A program made the translations under genes and the position numbers. DNA of 64,000 nucleotides, taken from Mytilus trossulus. Lineage: Eukaryota; Mollusca; Bivalvia; Mytilida; Mytilidae. Below, piece after piece: positions 25,556-45,393 of the stretch (positions are counted from its first letter, which is position 1; each line of letters starts with the position of its first letter). The stretch lies in NCBI RefSeq assembly GCF_036588685.1, contig NC_086376.1, forward strand, positions 10,741,911-10,805,910, given 5' to 3'. A model generated the notes under the pieces. It was given only the letters and a program-made list of their open reading frames with translations, was not told the DNA's origin and did no database searches.

Positions 25556-26014
25556 TTAATACTACAATATACAGATCAAGTTTGATTTTTTTATTTTTTA
25601 AAACTGTTCTAGAGTTATGCCCTTTACAAATGGAAAAGTTGCTGACAAATTTTAAAATTATCAATCAATTTTTATTTTTTTTTAAATTGGAGTTATCTTT
25701 CTTTTGAATCAACTGCAATCAATGCTGTTTAAATCTCCTTTGAAAGATGGAGTTATCTTTCTTTGTCCAGAATGATAGTTGAATCAACACAAATTAAAGC
25801 AATCTTTATCACCATTCAGTGCTTAAAACACTTGAATAACCATACAAGGGTTGTGGCCCTTTAGTCCTTTACTAATGAAAATTATTTGTTACTAGTACGT
25901 AAGTGTGCTCTGTTTATTTTGTTTCATTTCTGGTTATCAGGTTTTTGATTCATAATGCGCATGCCCAGTAACGACAGGAAATATTCACAAGCGTGCGTGA
26001 ATACGTTTTGAAGA

Positions 26015-33959
<7,945 letters not shown>

Positions 33960-34165
33960 ATCACCAGTTTTTTTCTCTGGACTTAATCTTTATCAGAACT
34001 TGCGATGTAGGCCAAGAGCAGTACTTAACCGATCTGATGTATTATATTTGTGATAATTTTATGTTTTTATGTAAGAACAAGTCAGATCCAAATGAACAAT
34101 TTTTATTATCATCTTGCATTTATGTAAATAATCATGTTCATTCTACATGTTGTTAGTGAAGCAGT

Positions 34166-34171
34166 AATAAA
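34166..34171 (+). terminator. SRSF10 poly(A) signal AATAAA
   Basis: AATAAA about 207 nt after the SRSF10 stop, giving a short 3' UTR. The downstream sequence is AT/GT-rich. Later signals cannot be excluded. Confidence 0.6.
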
Positions 34172-35940
34172 ATTCATGACATAACTTTAAAACTTATTTA
34201 TGATTTTTTAAGTTGTCATACCATGTAGTTTTTCCCTTGTCGGTCATTCCACAACAATAGTTATCAAAGGTACCAGGATTATAATTTAGTACTCCAGACG
34301 TGCATTTCGTCTACATAAGACTCATCAGTGACGCTCAGATTAAAATATTTATCAAGCCAAACAAGTAAAAAGTTGAAGAGCAGTGAGGATCCAAAAGTCA
34401 GATATTTCCAAAATTTTGGTATATGTATTTAGTGGCATGTGTGCAGTGTTTTCCACAGGCCCTTTCAGCATTATGGTAATGTGCCATCTGAATTTTAATT
34501 TATTACAGATTGTGTTATGGATGTGATGCTATGATTTTTAGAAACAAGATGGTATTTCACATTTCCCTATTTTACAAAGATGCCATATGAATCTTCAGGA
34601 TAACACTGGGTTGGCATCAATAAATTAGATTAAGTTCAGCATTTGAGAGTGGAAGGATCGTGTATATTGATTGCTCATGGTCTGAAGTTTCTACTTATTG
34701 CAGCTGAGCATGATGAATTTCACAGTCTTTCAAAAAGCCATACATGGATAATTTCCAGCAAAAGATATTAACATAACATATCCCTTTCAAGAACCTCCAA
34801 ATTGATTTGGCAAGACTCGTTATATGAATATAAAGGGTCATAACTCTTTACAAATATTGTATCGTATAAAACACCCAACCAAATAGTACACAAATGATCT
34901 TAGAATGTGTAATACAAAAATTATGATTTGAAGATATAAAAGGAACAAATTGGAAATGAAGGAGATAAAAAAGGAAACTGTCTACAACACATTACATACA
35001 AGCCAAAATAAAAACGATGAGTGATAAGTTTTTACGATACACAGCAAGAAATTGTACATTCTATTATGAGAGCCTGGATAAAACTGATAAGTTATTATCT
35101 TAAATTATTGTGAATAAGTTCTTTTAAGATCTCTATTATGTTTTTACTTTTTATTTTGTCCTCTGTTGAGCTGTTGCTGTCTTAATTACATCTTTTTATA
35201 CATTTTTAAAACATGTGCTAATAATGGACAGATAAATATTTGTACGCAAATGTATTGTCGAAATAGGTTGCTAAATTAAAGTTTATTTACTTCACCGGTC
35301 TCAAAAGCCAGTGAGTGTTTTTGCTATCTTTTGAAATTTGTTGATACATTTGTAGTCTAATTACTGTTAAAAAAATCAAATCTGAAACTATTGGTAAAAT
35401 AAAACAAACTTGACCACAATTATCCTAGGTGTATAAGTGATGGCCATAAAAATAGGAAGATGCCAAAGGGGAAAGTACTATAAACTTCAACACAGAGCCT
35501 TGGCGTATATCGAACGACAAGCTACATGTATGAAGGGCCCCTGAATGACTAGTTGACAACAATTCAAATCTATACTAAAACGCAAATTTAGAAGTAAAGA
35601 CAAAACCATTGTTGAAAATAATAATCTGCCAACACTACATAGAAAAATAAACTTGAAATAACATTAATTTAGAAATAAATAGAAGGTGAACTCTAGTGCT
35701 CCTGCACCACTGGTGAAAGTTACAAACTTTTGCAACTTGTGTTGAAATCTGTAGATATGAGATGATCAGAGATCATTAATTGAGACGACTTGTCACATAA
35801 TATTGGATTAGTATTAGGTATATTTGCCTATCCTAAGACAGCATCAAATTTGCAAACCATCGATATATACTTAATCTTAAAACTTAACTGAATGTGGAAG
35901 TTAAGTTTGATAAAGAAAGATTGTTTTTTTTCAGGAAAAA
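34172..35940. other. Intergenic DNA with dispersed repeats
   Basis: Contains the repeat at 34246 and pieces of other mussel repeats around 35440-35560 ('cgaacgacaagctacatgta'). No credible gene was seen. Confidence 0.5.
34246..34420 (+). repeat. Dispersed 'GTTATCAAAGGTACCAGGAT' repeat
   Basis: From 'tagttatcaaaggtaccagg' through 'ctacataagactcatcagtg' to 'gtgaggatccaaaa'. Copies occur at 61790-61915 and partially at 54774-54905 and 60925-61055. I remember this family from Mytilus. Confidence 0.7.
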
Positions 35941-36770
35941 TCATGGCCAATACAGTATAAAAATAAGGAGAAGCATAATTGCCAATGAGACAGAACATAA
36001 AAGAGGGACGAAAGATACCAAAGGAACAGTCAAACTCATAAATCTAAAATAAACTGACAACACCATGGCTAAAAATGAAAAAAAGACAAACAATATTACA
36101 CATGACACAACATAGAAAACTAAAAAATAAACACAAACCCCACCAAAAACTAGGGGTGATCTGAGGTGCTTAGGAAGGGTAAGCAGATCCTGCTCCACAT
36201 GTGGCACCCGTCATGTTGCTTATGTGATAACAAATCCGGTAAATAGTCTAATTCGGTAGGTCACATTCATGAAAGGGAAGGGGATTGTAGTTAAGACGTT
36301 GGGAACATATCCGATATCATTTGTGAAACGGTAATTCCATTATGGTCAACCAACTCGTGATGGTGTCCGTAAAATTTACGAAGGGGTGATTTCAACTTCG
36401 CCATTTGGAACACTTGGTTTAATAGCTTCCTTTTGAGCAGCAACCATTAGTAAAGAAAATCATGATAGGAAATGCAAGCACGGGAATATCGTATCAATTG
36501 GGAGATATATACCCCACATGCAGGTGCTGCTGGAATGTTGCTACTTAGAAATGAAAAGCTGAAATCATCTCTTTTGTCGTAAAGTTTTGTTTTCAACCCA
36601 TCCTCATTGTCAATTTCTAGATGTAAGTAAAGATATGAGGCCGACTCAATTGTATCTGTAGTATCCTGTATCTCTAGTTCGATGGATAAGATGAGGATGT
36701 TAAAAACTATAAATTTTCCAATTTGGCCTCCAGAAATTAGCATTGACGGCATATCAAATGTGAAACAATT
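35941..36770 (-). pseudogene. Decayed reverse-transcriptase-like retroelement ORF
   Basis: On the minus strand a broken frame contains LKTKLYDKRDDFSFSFLSS then IPAAPACGVYISQLIRYSRA. In related elements this is the segment 'KLYDKRDDF..F.FPFL...P..P.YGVYISQLIRYAR' after the polymerase domain. It is followed, with stops and frame changes, by a tail reading KFYGHHHELVDHNG. The catalytic core is absent. I recall the peptide from many invertebrate retroelement annotations but cannot name the clade with certainty. Confidence 0.65.
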
Positions 36771-37611
36771 TAAAAGAGTGAAACAATTTAAAAGAGAAAA
36801 ACTAAAGTCTGATCTAGGATTAAAGCAAAAAATGGAGAAAAAATAGTATGTGCATAGATATTGAGTTATGAAAAGCATTGAAAAAATCAGCAGCCATACG
36901 CAATATGACTCAAACACCCTGGAAACAAGACCAGTGGTAATCAACCGTGGCAGCTTCTTCTCGACTAAATTCACCTTTGATGATGGCCCGAGAGAGCAAA
37001 CGATTGGTAAGTTTGATCAATGAGGTAACGATCGAGAACTTGAGGCTACAAGGAGCATCAGTGTCGCTCACTTGATATTTTTGTTTACATTGATGCATAA
37101 TGGGTAATCGGACACATTATTAAAACTAGATGCCCATATCAAAACATTTTTTTTATAGAAAAATCGTAGAATTAGTTCCAACAGCAGAATAAATTAAGCT
37201 TGAAATCTGACGTTATATGTCTATGGACTTTGTGTAATGTTTCTTTACCATTTTCAAATGTCTGGTACCCCGAAATTAGATCGGTTACTAACCTAAATTT
37301 TGAGATTTTTCATGATCTTTTTTAAAGTTATACATGTATGCAATTTCTTTTAAAAATCGCTGCACAAGCTATTTACGTACCTATATATTACCTTAAATAG
37401 TTTTAACATCCAAAAATCTCAATTTTTTTAATGAACAGATAAATCATTTTTGAATTTCTTTAAAACCGCTCCGAGACTTACACCACAAGAGTGCACACGC
37501 TAAAATGTCTCGCCTTCTGTACTAATCATTGATATTATCATATATATGCTGATATACGCAACGTCAGATATTGCTACCATTTAGTGTAACAGAAAAATTA
37601 AGGTGGCTCAC

Positions 37612-37749
37612 CTCTGATAGAAACTTCGAATAGGCCCGAGCCACCTTAAATTGGAAACGCGCTTTATCTAATTCTTCATGCTTTCCTTTTTGGGTAAATG
37701 CAAAGTATAATACACATGCAAGTATAAATGCCATGAGAATCCAATCCAA
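37612..37749 (-). CDS. Candidate first exon of an unrecognised membrane-anchored protein
   Basis: Reads MDWILMAFILACVLYFAF as a strong N-terminal hydrophobic anchor, then TQKGKHEELDKARFQFKVAR and AYSKFLSE. It ends at a good donor GAG|GTGAGC (phase 0). Read-through adds 14 residues before a stop. I could not find the next exon. The local DNA is less AT-rich and less repetitive than its surroundings. It could be the start of a gene running left, or a short ORF of about 60 codons that arose by chance. Function is unknown. Confidence 0.35.
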
Positions 37750-38879
37750 TATGATTTGATAATTAACATAGAATATTCAATTGTACTGCTAGTACTGTAA
37801 TTATGTGTTTTTGGAGGAATATTGCTGCATTATATATTCAACCCGAGTATGATTTTATTCATTTTATGCAGTGACATACAATAGCTTATACTTATGAGAC
37901 TGAAGTTTTCCTACTTTTTGATCGTCTTATAGATGTGTATTTTTGTAATGTGTGCATCATTTCGTGTTGTTGAAAGCAGGAAATTTATATTTAGTGGAGG
38001 AAGGAACACGCGAATGCAGTTCATGCCGTCCGTAGTATATATAACGCTTGTGGCGACGTCAAATTATGATAACGGACAAACTTGCAAGACATTTTCATTA
38101 ATCCGTATTTTTTATAGATAACCATGTAATCTTAATGCTATTTGGTGTACCAACTTCAACTTCAAAAGTACTTGTTATTGGTATTTAATAGTTATCAAAG
38201 CCGAAAAATTATCTTCTCGAACTCAAACCTCTGTTTTTTTGGCCGTAAAAGTTTTGTGACGGCATGAAAGTTTAACTCGGACATTTTCGTTTTGAGTTGA
38301 ATAAGTAGCTCAATTTATTTTTCAATTCGAATTTTGGGAGCTAACACTTAGTACAAAACGATGGTGCTTACAATTTAATGAATTATCTGTCAAAATTTTA
38401 TTTTTGAACTGAAATGTTTCAAGTTTCCAAATTAAATTTCCGATGGGACATTTCCGTACATCGTATTCTTTTGAAAATATGTATGCAAATTTTAAATGGA
38501 GACAGCAATGTTAACCAATACTGAAATATATCACGTCATACAAAGTTCATGGAAAATTTCGAAGAATTGCGTGAACATTTCTCGAATTGTTCGAGTTTTA
38601 TGTTGCGAGTTTGTTACATGGGACAACGTTTAAGTATTAACGTTTTTATTTTCGGATAATCTGTGTCTTCCTAAGCCTATGAATATTATATTTTTATTCT
38701 TTCTCTATCATAATGTGAAAATTTAAGAATCAATCTTTATTTTCCTGTGTACTTTTAGATATTGATTTCAGCATTTCTATAAAAAAAAAATCCCGTCAAA
38801 TATTTAAAACGCTATTTTTCGTGGTAGTAGCAATATTTTACGTTGTGTCGATAGTCCTAAATATATTTAAGCTTTATTG

Positions 38880-39730
38880 CAACTGTCACATGAACTTAAC
38901 ACTAACCAAAAAACTGACTGAACATTGACCAATGAACCATGAAAATGAGGTCAAGGTCAGATGAACCATGCCAGACAGACATGTGCAGCTAACAATTCTT
39001 CCATGAAACAAATAAAGTTGAGCTATTGCTTATAGTTTAAGAAAAACAGTCCGAAATTAACACAAAAACTTAATTTGACTGATGAACCGTGAAAATGAGG
39101 TCAAGGTCAAATAAAACCTGCGCATCTAGCATATGGATCATAAAATATTTCCATGCACCAAATTATATAGTTGACCCATTGCATATAGTGTTAGGAAAAA
39201 AAGACTAAAACTTAAAAACTTAACTTTGACCCATGAAAATGAGGTCAAGGTCAGATGACATCTACCGTACCTATTGTAATTTCATATAGTATAAGAAAAA
39301 AAGACCAAAACACCAAAACTTAACAATAACCACTGAACCATGAAAATGAGGTCAACCTGCCAGTTAGACATGTACAACTTACAGTCCTTCTAAACACCGA
39401 ATATACTAGACCTATTATTGCTTGTAGTATCTGAGAAATGGACTTGACCACCAAAACTAAACCTTGTTCACTGATCCATAAAAAGAGGATGAGGTCAAGT
39501 GAAAACTGTCTGACGGACATGAGGACCTTGCAAAGTACGCATATACCAAATATAGTTATACTATTGTATATAAAAGAGAGAATTTAACATTTATTTACCC
39601 AAAATCTTAATTTTTTTTGAAGTGGTCACTGAACCATGAAAATGAGGCCAAGGACATTGGACATGTGACTGACGGAAACTTCATATCATGAGGCACCTAT
39701 ATACAAAGTATGAAGCATCCAAGTCTTCCA
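38880..39730 (+). repeat. Degenerate tandem array, about 150-bp unit ('AAAATGAGGTCAAGGTCA')
   Basis: The motif 'gaaaatgaggtcaaggtca' recurs near 38940, 39090, 39236, 39344 and 39646, each with 'gacagacatgt' and 'cttatagtt' blocks. It is a decayed tandem array without a coding frame. Confidence 0.8.
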
Positions 39731-39746
39731 TCTTCTTAGTAATTTT

Positions 39747-40980
39747 GGGGCCCTTTATAGCTTGCTGTTCGGTGTGAGCCAAGGCTCCGAATTGAAGACA
39801 GTACAAGACTGTAAGTTGTCATAACTTGGCGTCCGTCGTCCGTCAACTTTTACAAGAATTTAATAGGCCAATTTAAACAAAATATGATCACAATTATTAT
39901 TGGAGTATTTAGTTTAAAAAGTGCGTCCGACGGAATCGGCTGGCAAATAAAAATGGCCACCATGGCTAAAAATAGAACAAAGGGTAAAATGCAGTTTTTG
40001 TCTATCTCTGGAACTATAGCATTTAGAGCAAATCTGACATGAGATATAAATGTTTTTAAGGTTGAGATCTATCCGTCTTGAAATTTTCAGACGAATAAAT
40101 ATTGTTGGTACGTGCTGTCCTTGAATTTGTTATTTTAAGGAAATTGTGCAGTTTTTGGTTGTTACCTTGAATGTTATAATAGATGACTAAGAAATAAATT
40201 GTAAACTGCAATAATGTTTGGAAAAATTAGATCTACAAATGAGTCAAATAAAAACAATAAAAACTGTCACTTGACCCCTTAAGGAGTCAGTTTCACTTTA
40301 TTGTCAATTTGTTACAATTTTTCGTAAATTTTTACCATCTTTTCCTCTAAAACTACAGAGGAAATTTTAACCAAACTTTGCCACAATCATCTACTAGTAT
40401 GTGATGTCTAGTTTTTAAAAAATGTGTCCAATGACCCCGACTGCCAGCCAATATAGCTAGAAATAGAACACATCGGTAAAATTCAGTTTTTAGCTTATAT
40501 TTCTGAAACAATGGTATTTAGAGCAAATCTGACAAATGGTTAACATTTGCATAAGGTTAGGATCTATCTGCACTCAAATTTTCAAACGAATCAAACAACG
40601 TAATATTGGGCTGCTGGCCCTGAATTGGTAATGTTTGTTATCATCTTGAATATTATTATCATTTAGAAAGTGATAAACTGTAAGCAGCAATCATGTTCAG
40701 CATGTAAGATATCGTGACAAATAGGTCTTCAACACCAAAATTGTAAATTAGTTAAATATTGCCCTTTATAGTCAATTTTTAACAATTTTTCGTAATTTTT
40801 TGTAGTCTTTGATTTCTTGTTACATTGAAGACCTGTTGGTGACCTTCTGCTGTTGTTTTTTCTATGGTCGGGTTGTTGTCTCTTTGATACATTTCCCATT
40901 TCCATTCTCACTTTTATTTATCAAAAATCTTCTGCTCTGAAACTGAGACAAATTAAACCAAACTTGACCACAATCATCAT
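39747..40980 (+). repeat. Decayed copies of the AGCTCACC-type long repeat
   Basis: After a partial 'agcttgctgttcggtgtgag' repeat, the text follows the 9014-10296 element ('tggcgtccgtcgtccgtcaa', 'tggccaccatggctaaaaat', 'gagcaaatctgacat') with more substitutions, in about two internal units. It includes a reverse piece of the 24121 repeat at 40845-40908. Confidence 0.7.
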
Positions 40981-40999
40981 TAGGGTATACAGTTTAAAA

Positions 41000-41930
41000 C
41001 TAGAGTGCATATGCTGAAACTCAACTCCTTTACTTATCACTGATAATATGTTATCAATAGTCCTTAATCTAGGTCTTTAGTACAACTATCACATAAATTA
41101 AACCTGATTCAATAAAATGAGGTCAATGTCATATAAACCAAACAAGAAATGCATGTACACCTTACAATCGTTCAATGCACTAAATATAGTTGACCTGTTG
41201 CTTATAGTTTCTTAGAAACGGGCTCAATCAAGAAAACTAAACATTGACCAATGAACCATGAAAATGAGGGTAAGGTCAGATGAGCCATGCCAGACAGACA
41301 TGTACAGCTTACAATTCTTCCATACAACAAATAAAGTTGACCTATTGCTTATAGTTTAAGAAAAACAGACCAAAACACAAAAACTGAACACTGAGCAATG
41401 AAAATGAGCTCAAGGTGAGATGAAGCCGCCAGTTATAGATAATTATATAAACCTTGCAATCATTCGGATTATTTCCATACACCAAATACAGTAGAATTAT
41501 TGCATACAATATAAGAAAAACAAACTAAAACACAAAAACTTAACTAAAACCACTGAACCATAAAAATGAGGTCAAGGTCATATGACAACTGCCAGTTGGA
41601 CATGTACACCTTACAGTCCTTCCATACACCGCCGGAGTATTTGAGATATGGACTTGACCACCAAAACTTAACCTTGTTCACTGATCCTTCAACATGAGAT
41701 CGAGGTCAAGTGAAAACTGTCTGACGGGCAAGAGAACCTTGCAAGCTGTGCACCTTCCAAAATATAGCTAACTTATTACTTATAATAAATATTAACATTA
41801 AAAAAAATTTCACTGAACCATAAAAATGAGGTCAAGGACAATGGACATTTGACAGACAGAAACTTCGTAACATGAGGCATCTATAGACAAAGTATGAAGC
41901 ATCCTATATCCAGGTCTTCAAGCTTCTAAA
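41000..41930 (+). repeat. Second degenerate 'AAAATGAGGTCAAGG' tandem array
   Basis: The same 150-bp-class unit as 38880-39730, with copies near 41109, 41259, 41405, 41563 and 41824. Both arrays alternate with decayed AGCTCACC-type repeats, suggesting one composite repeat locus duplicated locally. Confidence 0.75.
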
Positions 41931-42408
41931 ATATAAAGCTTTTAAGAAGCTTACATTAACGCAACTGGATCACTATCCCCATGTTAAGCTTTCTGCAACA
42001 AAAGTTGCAGTCTAGACAAACATGTTTCTGGTGAACCCGTCTGCCAACCAACATGGCCTACATGACTAAAAATAGAACATAGGTGTAAAATGCAGTATTT
42101 GGCTTATATTTCTGAAACTTAATCATTGAGAGCAGATACGAAAATGGTAAAAATGTTCACCAGGTTTTAGTGTGTCTTTGTATGCTGTGATGTAACGCTT
42201 TGGTTTCAGGTAAGGTTGAAGGTTTGTATCTATTAAAATGTTTAAACCCACTGCATTTGTTTGCACCTGTCTTTAAGTCAGGAAACTGATGATCAGTGGT
42301 TGCCATTTGGTGATGCAGTTCATAATTTTTAATCTTTCCCCATCATTTTATATAGAGTTGACTGTTGGTTTTCCTGTTTGTATGATTTTTCACTAGTAAT
42401 TTTTTGGG

Positions 42409-42542
42409 GCCCTTTAAAGCAATTGCTGTTCAGTGTGAGCCAAGGCTCCCTGTTGAAGCCCATATTTTGACCTATAATGGTTTACTTTTACAAATTGTGA
42501 CTTTGATAGACAGTTGTCTCATTGACACTCATACTACATCTT
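42409..42542 (+). repeat. Dispersed repeat, 'GTTGTCTCATTG' 3' end
   Basis: The same family as 8607-8752, from 'ccctttaaagcaattgctgt' to 'actcatactacatcttc', more diverged. Confidence 0.65.
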
Positions 42543-42554
42543 CTTTGATCTATA

Positions 42555-42722
42555 AGATTTATCCGCCCCATTGGCAGATCGAGGGGGGGGGGGGGGTGTT
42601 CTGGGGGTTGGAACGAACCCCTCTTTTTTTTGGCCGATCAATGCATTTGAATGGGAGCATATAGTTGGAACCCCCCCCCACTCTTTACTCTGGGTTTTTC
42701 AAATGGTTGGATCCGTCCCTGC
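42555..42722. mobile_element. MITE with GGATCCGCCCCTG-type ends
   Basis: Left end 'atccgccccattggcagatc', G-rich core, 'gatcaatgcatttgaatggg', and right end 'ggatccgtccctg'. Family copies lie at 45237, 47224 and 50284-50635, with a core fragment at 43073-43140. Confidence 0.75.
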
Positions 42723-43276
42723 GCCCTGACATTTTCAAACTACCCATAGTTGGGTTGCTGCCCTTGGATAACCAATTTTATTTTCTTAAAAATAATCATA
42801 GATAAATGTGGAGATAAACTTAACAGCAATAACATTCAGAAAACTTGAAAGTAAATTCTACAAATAAGTCAACACAAACCAAATTATCAATTGACCCCTT
42901 AAGGAGTTATTGCCCTTTATATTCAATATTTAACAATTATTCAGAAGTTTTTGTAATCTTTTACCAAAATCTTCTCCAATGAAACTGCATAGACAAATTC
43001 ATTTAAATGATTAATGGATTGAAAAAGGATAAATCAAACAAAAGATTATATTTTGATCCACACAAATTCCGGTTCTGGGGGTTGGAACCCCCCCTTTTTT
43101 TTGGATGATCAATGCATTTGAATGGGAGCATATAGTTGAATTCAAAGAAAAAGCAGAAAAATACATTTGAAAAAAATAATTGATTAGCACTTTAAACATT
43201 TTAAACGAAATGATAATGTTAACTGAGTATTTTCAGGTAAATGTCAGATAAGAATTAACTTAAAGCAACATGATGG

Positions 43277-44503
43277 TTAATCAATTATTAAAGCTCTTGC
43301 AATTTCCATTTGTTTGACTTCCTCTGGTGAGCGTAAGTAGCCATCTAATTCTTCATCAATATCACTGCCCATGTCTTCAATATCGCAGTCAACATTGATA
43401 GAAGGTGGAATAGTTAAGTCCTCATTTACTGGAGGAAGCCTGACTTTCTTTAGTATTGGGGGTTGAAAAATGTCGATATTTTCTTCATCTCCGGATTGTA
43501 ATTTTCGTTTTTGAGAAGTGGATTCATCATGTTCATCACCATCTCCATTTTGTATATTTTGTGAATTTTCCATTTCTTTTAAAAATTTCATTCTTTTTTC
43601 CATCAATGCCATCCTACTGTATTTCAAAATGTCATTCAGATTGTGATATACAAAATCCTTTTTGTTTTTATTTGAAGCCCAAGGTATTGTGTCACCAATA
43701 TCCTTTAAAATTTCTAAAATTTCATTTAGTCTTTCTTTGTCCTGAACATTAAATTTCAGGCCATGATTTTTCAAAAAGTTTGTTTGTGTTAATTTCCTGT
43801 TTTCATCCAAAGAATTTGATTTTACTGCTATATAAAAAGCTGCCCAAATAATCTTTTGAGGCTGACGACCTGTTACTAACCATGCTCTATCACACAATAA
43901 TATAATTTCCTGTGCAGCTCGTCTAACATCTGGTTCAATGTTATTCTTCAATGCAATTTCAACACACATTTCTGCAATTGTTGATTTTGGTAATGTGATG
44001 CAAAATTTTTTTTTTATAAAATTTATTTCCTTGACTAATAGACCTACTTTAACTCCTGTAACCTTGCTGAATTCTTTGATTGATATTACTTGACCAAACT
44101 TTCGTCCTTCAACAAATAAACATGCCGATGCCAGTGCTTCTTTTGTCGCCATTACTGTATGTATGACCTCCTCGTCTTTATATAAGAGAGAAAACATATT
44201 TTCTGCCCTTTCTACCATATCTGAAGAAAAAGTCAATAATTTACTGTATATTTTAATATGTGAAAGGCCTTCTTTTTTGCCATCTGGAACCTTTCCATCA
44301 AAGTGGGCAAGATGTTTCTTTTTATCATTCATGATCCACTTGTTCTGTGATGCTGATTGGTAACCTTCATAATCTTGAAACTCAGATGTGATCATGTCTT
44401 CATTGTTGATAGTACCACATTCTTCACAAACCATATACCCATCATGCTTCACTAATGCATTGTAGCCACACATGGCACACTTTCCTCCTATCTTTGATTC
44501 CAT
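43277..44503 (-). CDS. BRF2: BRF2, RNA polymerase III TFIIIB 50-kDa subunit
   Basis: TFIIB-like factor that, with TBP and BDP1, recruits RNA polymerase III to gene-external promoters (U6-type). It is 408 aa in a single coding exon; human BRF2 is 419 aa. An N-terminal zinc ribbon has C9-x2-C12 and C26-x2-C29. Two cyclin-like repeats follow; AWLVTGRQPQKIIWAAFYIA aligns with human [20 protein letters not shown]. The C-terminal DEELDGYLRSPEEV aligns with human SEIEQYLRTPQEV, the BRF2-specific tail. An acid- and Lys-rich linker (about 305-375) precedes it. An acceptor TTTTCAG lies 16 nt before the ATG (exon begins at 44516), so a 5' UTR intron is likely; that argues against a retrocopy. It lies alone on the minus strand. 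Confidence 0.92.
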   Translation of the reverse strand: MESKIGGKCAMCGYNALVKHDGYMVCEECGTINNEDMITSEFQDYEGYQSASQNKWIMNDKKKHLAHFDGKVPDGKKEGLSHIKIYSKLLTFSSDMVERAENMFSLLYKDEEVIHTVMATKEALASACLFVEGRKFGQVISIKEFSKVTGVKVGLLVKEINFIKKKFCITLPKSTIAEMCVEIALKNNIEPDVRRAAQEIILLCDRAWLVTGRQPQKIIWAAFYIAVKSNSLDENRKLTQTNFLKNHGLKFNVQDKERLNEILEILKDIGDTIPWASNKNKKDFVYHNLNDILKYSRMALMEKRMKFLKEMENSQNIQNGDGDEHDESTSQKRKLQSGDEENIDIFQPPILKKVRLPPVNEDLTIPPSINVDCDIEDMGSDIDEELDGYLRSPEEVKQMEIARALIID

Positions 44504-44516
44504 TCTTCTTAATGCA

Positions 44517-45236
44517 CTGAAAATTTAACAAAGATTGAAATGTTAATAGAAGTTCACAATTTTATACATCATCAAATATCATGAAATAATGTAAAGGATA
44601 TACATCATGTACATTGTACACTCAGGAATTAACCAATATTTAAAAATTTTGTTTTTGTCATACAACAATTGCTTTTCCTTTGTGGTGTACTGTCATGCAT
44701 ATACTGTACTGTTTTTTTTTCTTTTCTTGTTTTTGATGTTTTTTTTCTTTTCTTTCTTATTTAAATTTTTTGTTGCTATCCTTTATTGAATAATCAAACT
44801 TACAAGTAATGTCAGAAAAGAATGAATGTCTATATAACCTTCAATAAAGGATAAATTGGTCTTTCCCAAAGTCGGTTGGACATGTGGCAATGTCCAGTAA
44901 TTAATGGTTTGAACCTGTAAAATTTCATGATCATTTTCTGAACCAAATGACCAGTACCAGTGACAATGTAGATGAATTTTGAAGTACTCATAAGGTAAAA
45001 TACTGTTAAAACACTGACTGGACAAGTAATGATTAAATAATTCCTGCACCAAAAGAAAACATACATGTAGGGTCCAAGAAACCTTTGAAACCTCTGATAT
45101 ATTACATTTTTCTGTGCCAGATCCAGAAATTTTCATAAGAGGTGGACCACTGACTGACTAAGAGGGGATCCACTCCAGACATGCTTTAGTGATTTCCAAT
45201 ATAATCAACCATTTTTTGGTGGGTGGGGGGTGGTTG
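44517..45236 (-). other. Upstream region of BRF2, probable 5' UTR intron
   Basis: Between the 5' UTR acceptor and the first MITE. The minus-strand frame at 44783-45136 has no recognisable family and includes donor-like ACTTGTAAGT near 44800. I cannot assign the upstream BRF2 exon. Confidence 0.35.
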
Positions 45237-45393
45237 ATCAGGCGCGGATCCAGGGGGGGGGGGGGTCCGGGGTTTGGAACCCCCCTTTTTTTTACGACGA
45301 TCAATGCATTTAAATGGGGACATGTAGTTGGAACCCCCCCTTTGTCCTGGGTTAGGAACCCCCCTTTTTGAAATGGCTGGATCCGCCCCTGTT
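45237..45393. mobile_element. MITE with GGATCC ends, copy
   Basis: Starts 'caggcgcggatccagggg' and ends 'ggctggatccgcccctg', near-perfect inverted repeats about 155 bp apart, with poly-G/poly-C tracts and 'gatcaatgcatttaaatggg' inside. Confidence 0.85.

Larger units (their letters stand above)
41940..43060 (+). repeat. Decayed AGCTCACC-type repeat interrupted by younger insertions
   Basis: Pieces such as 'atagaacataggtgtaaaat' and 'attgaccccttaaggagtta' match the 9014-10296 family. The copy is split by the dispersed repeat at 42409-42542 and the MITE at 42555-42722. Confidence 0.65.

Noticed and set aside
36910-37098. 62-codon minus-strand frame (starts MHQCKQKYQVSD)
   Set aside because: Coding-like composition but no acceptor or donor pair, no recognised family, and it adjoins retroelement debris.
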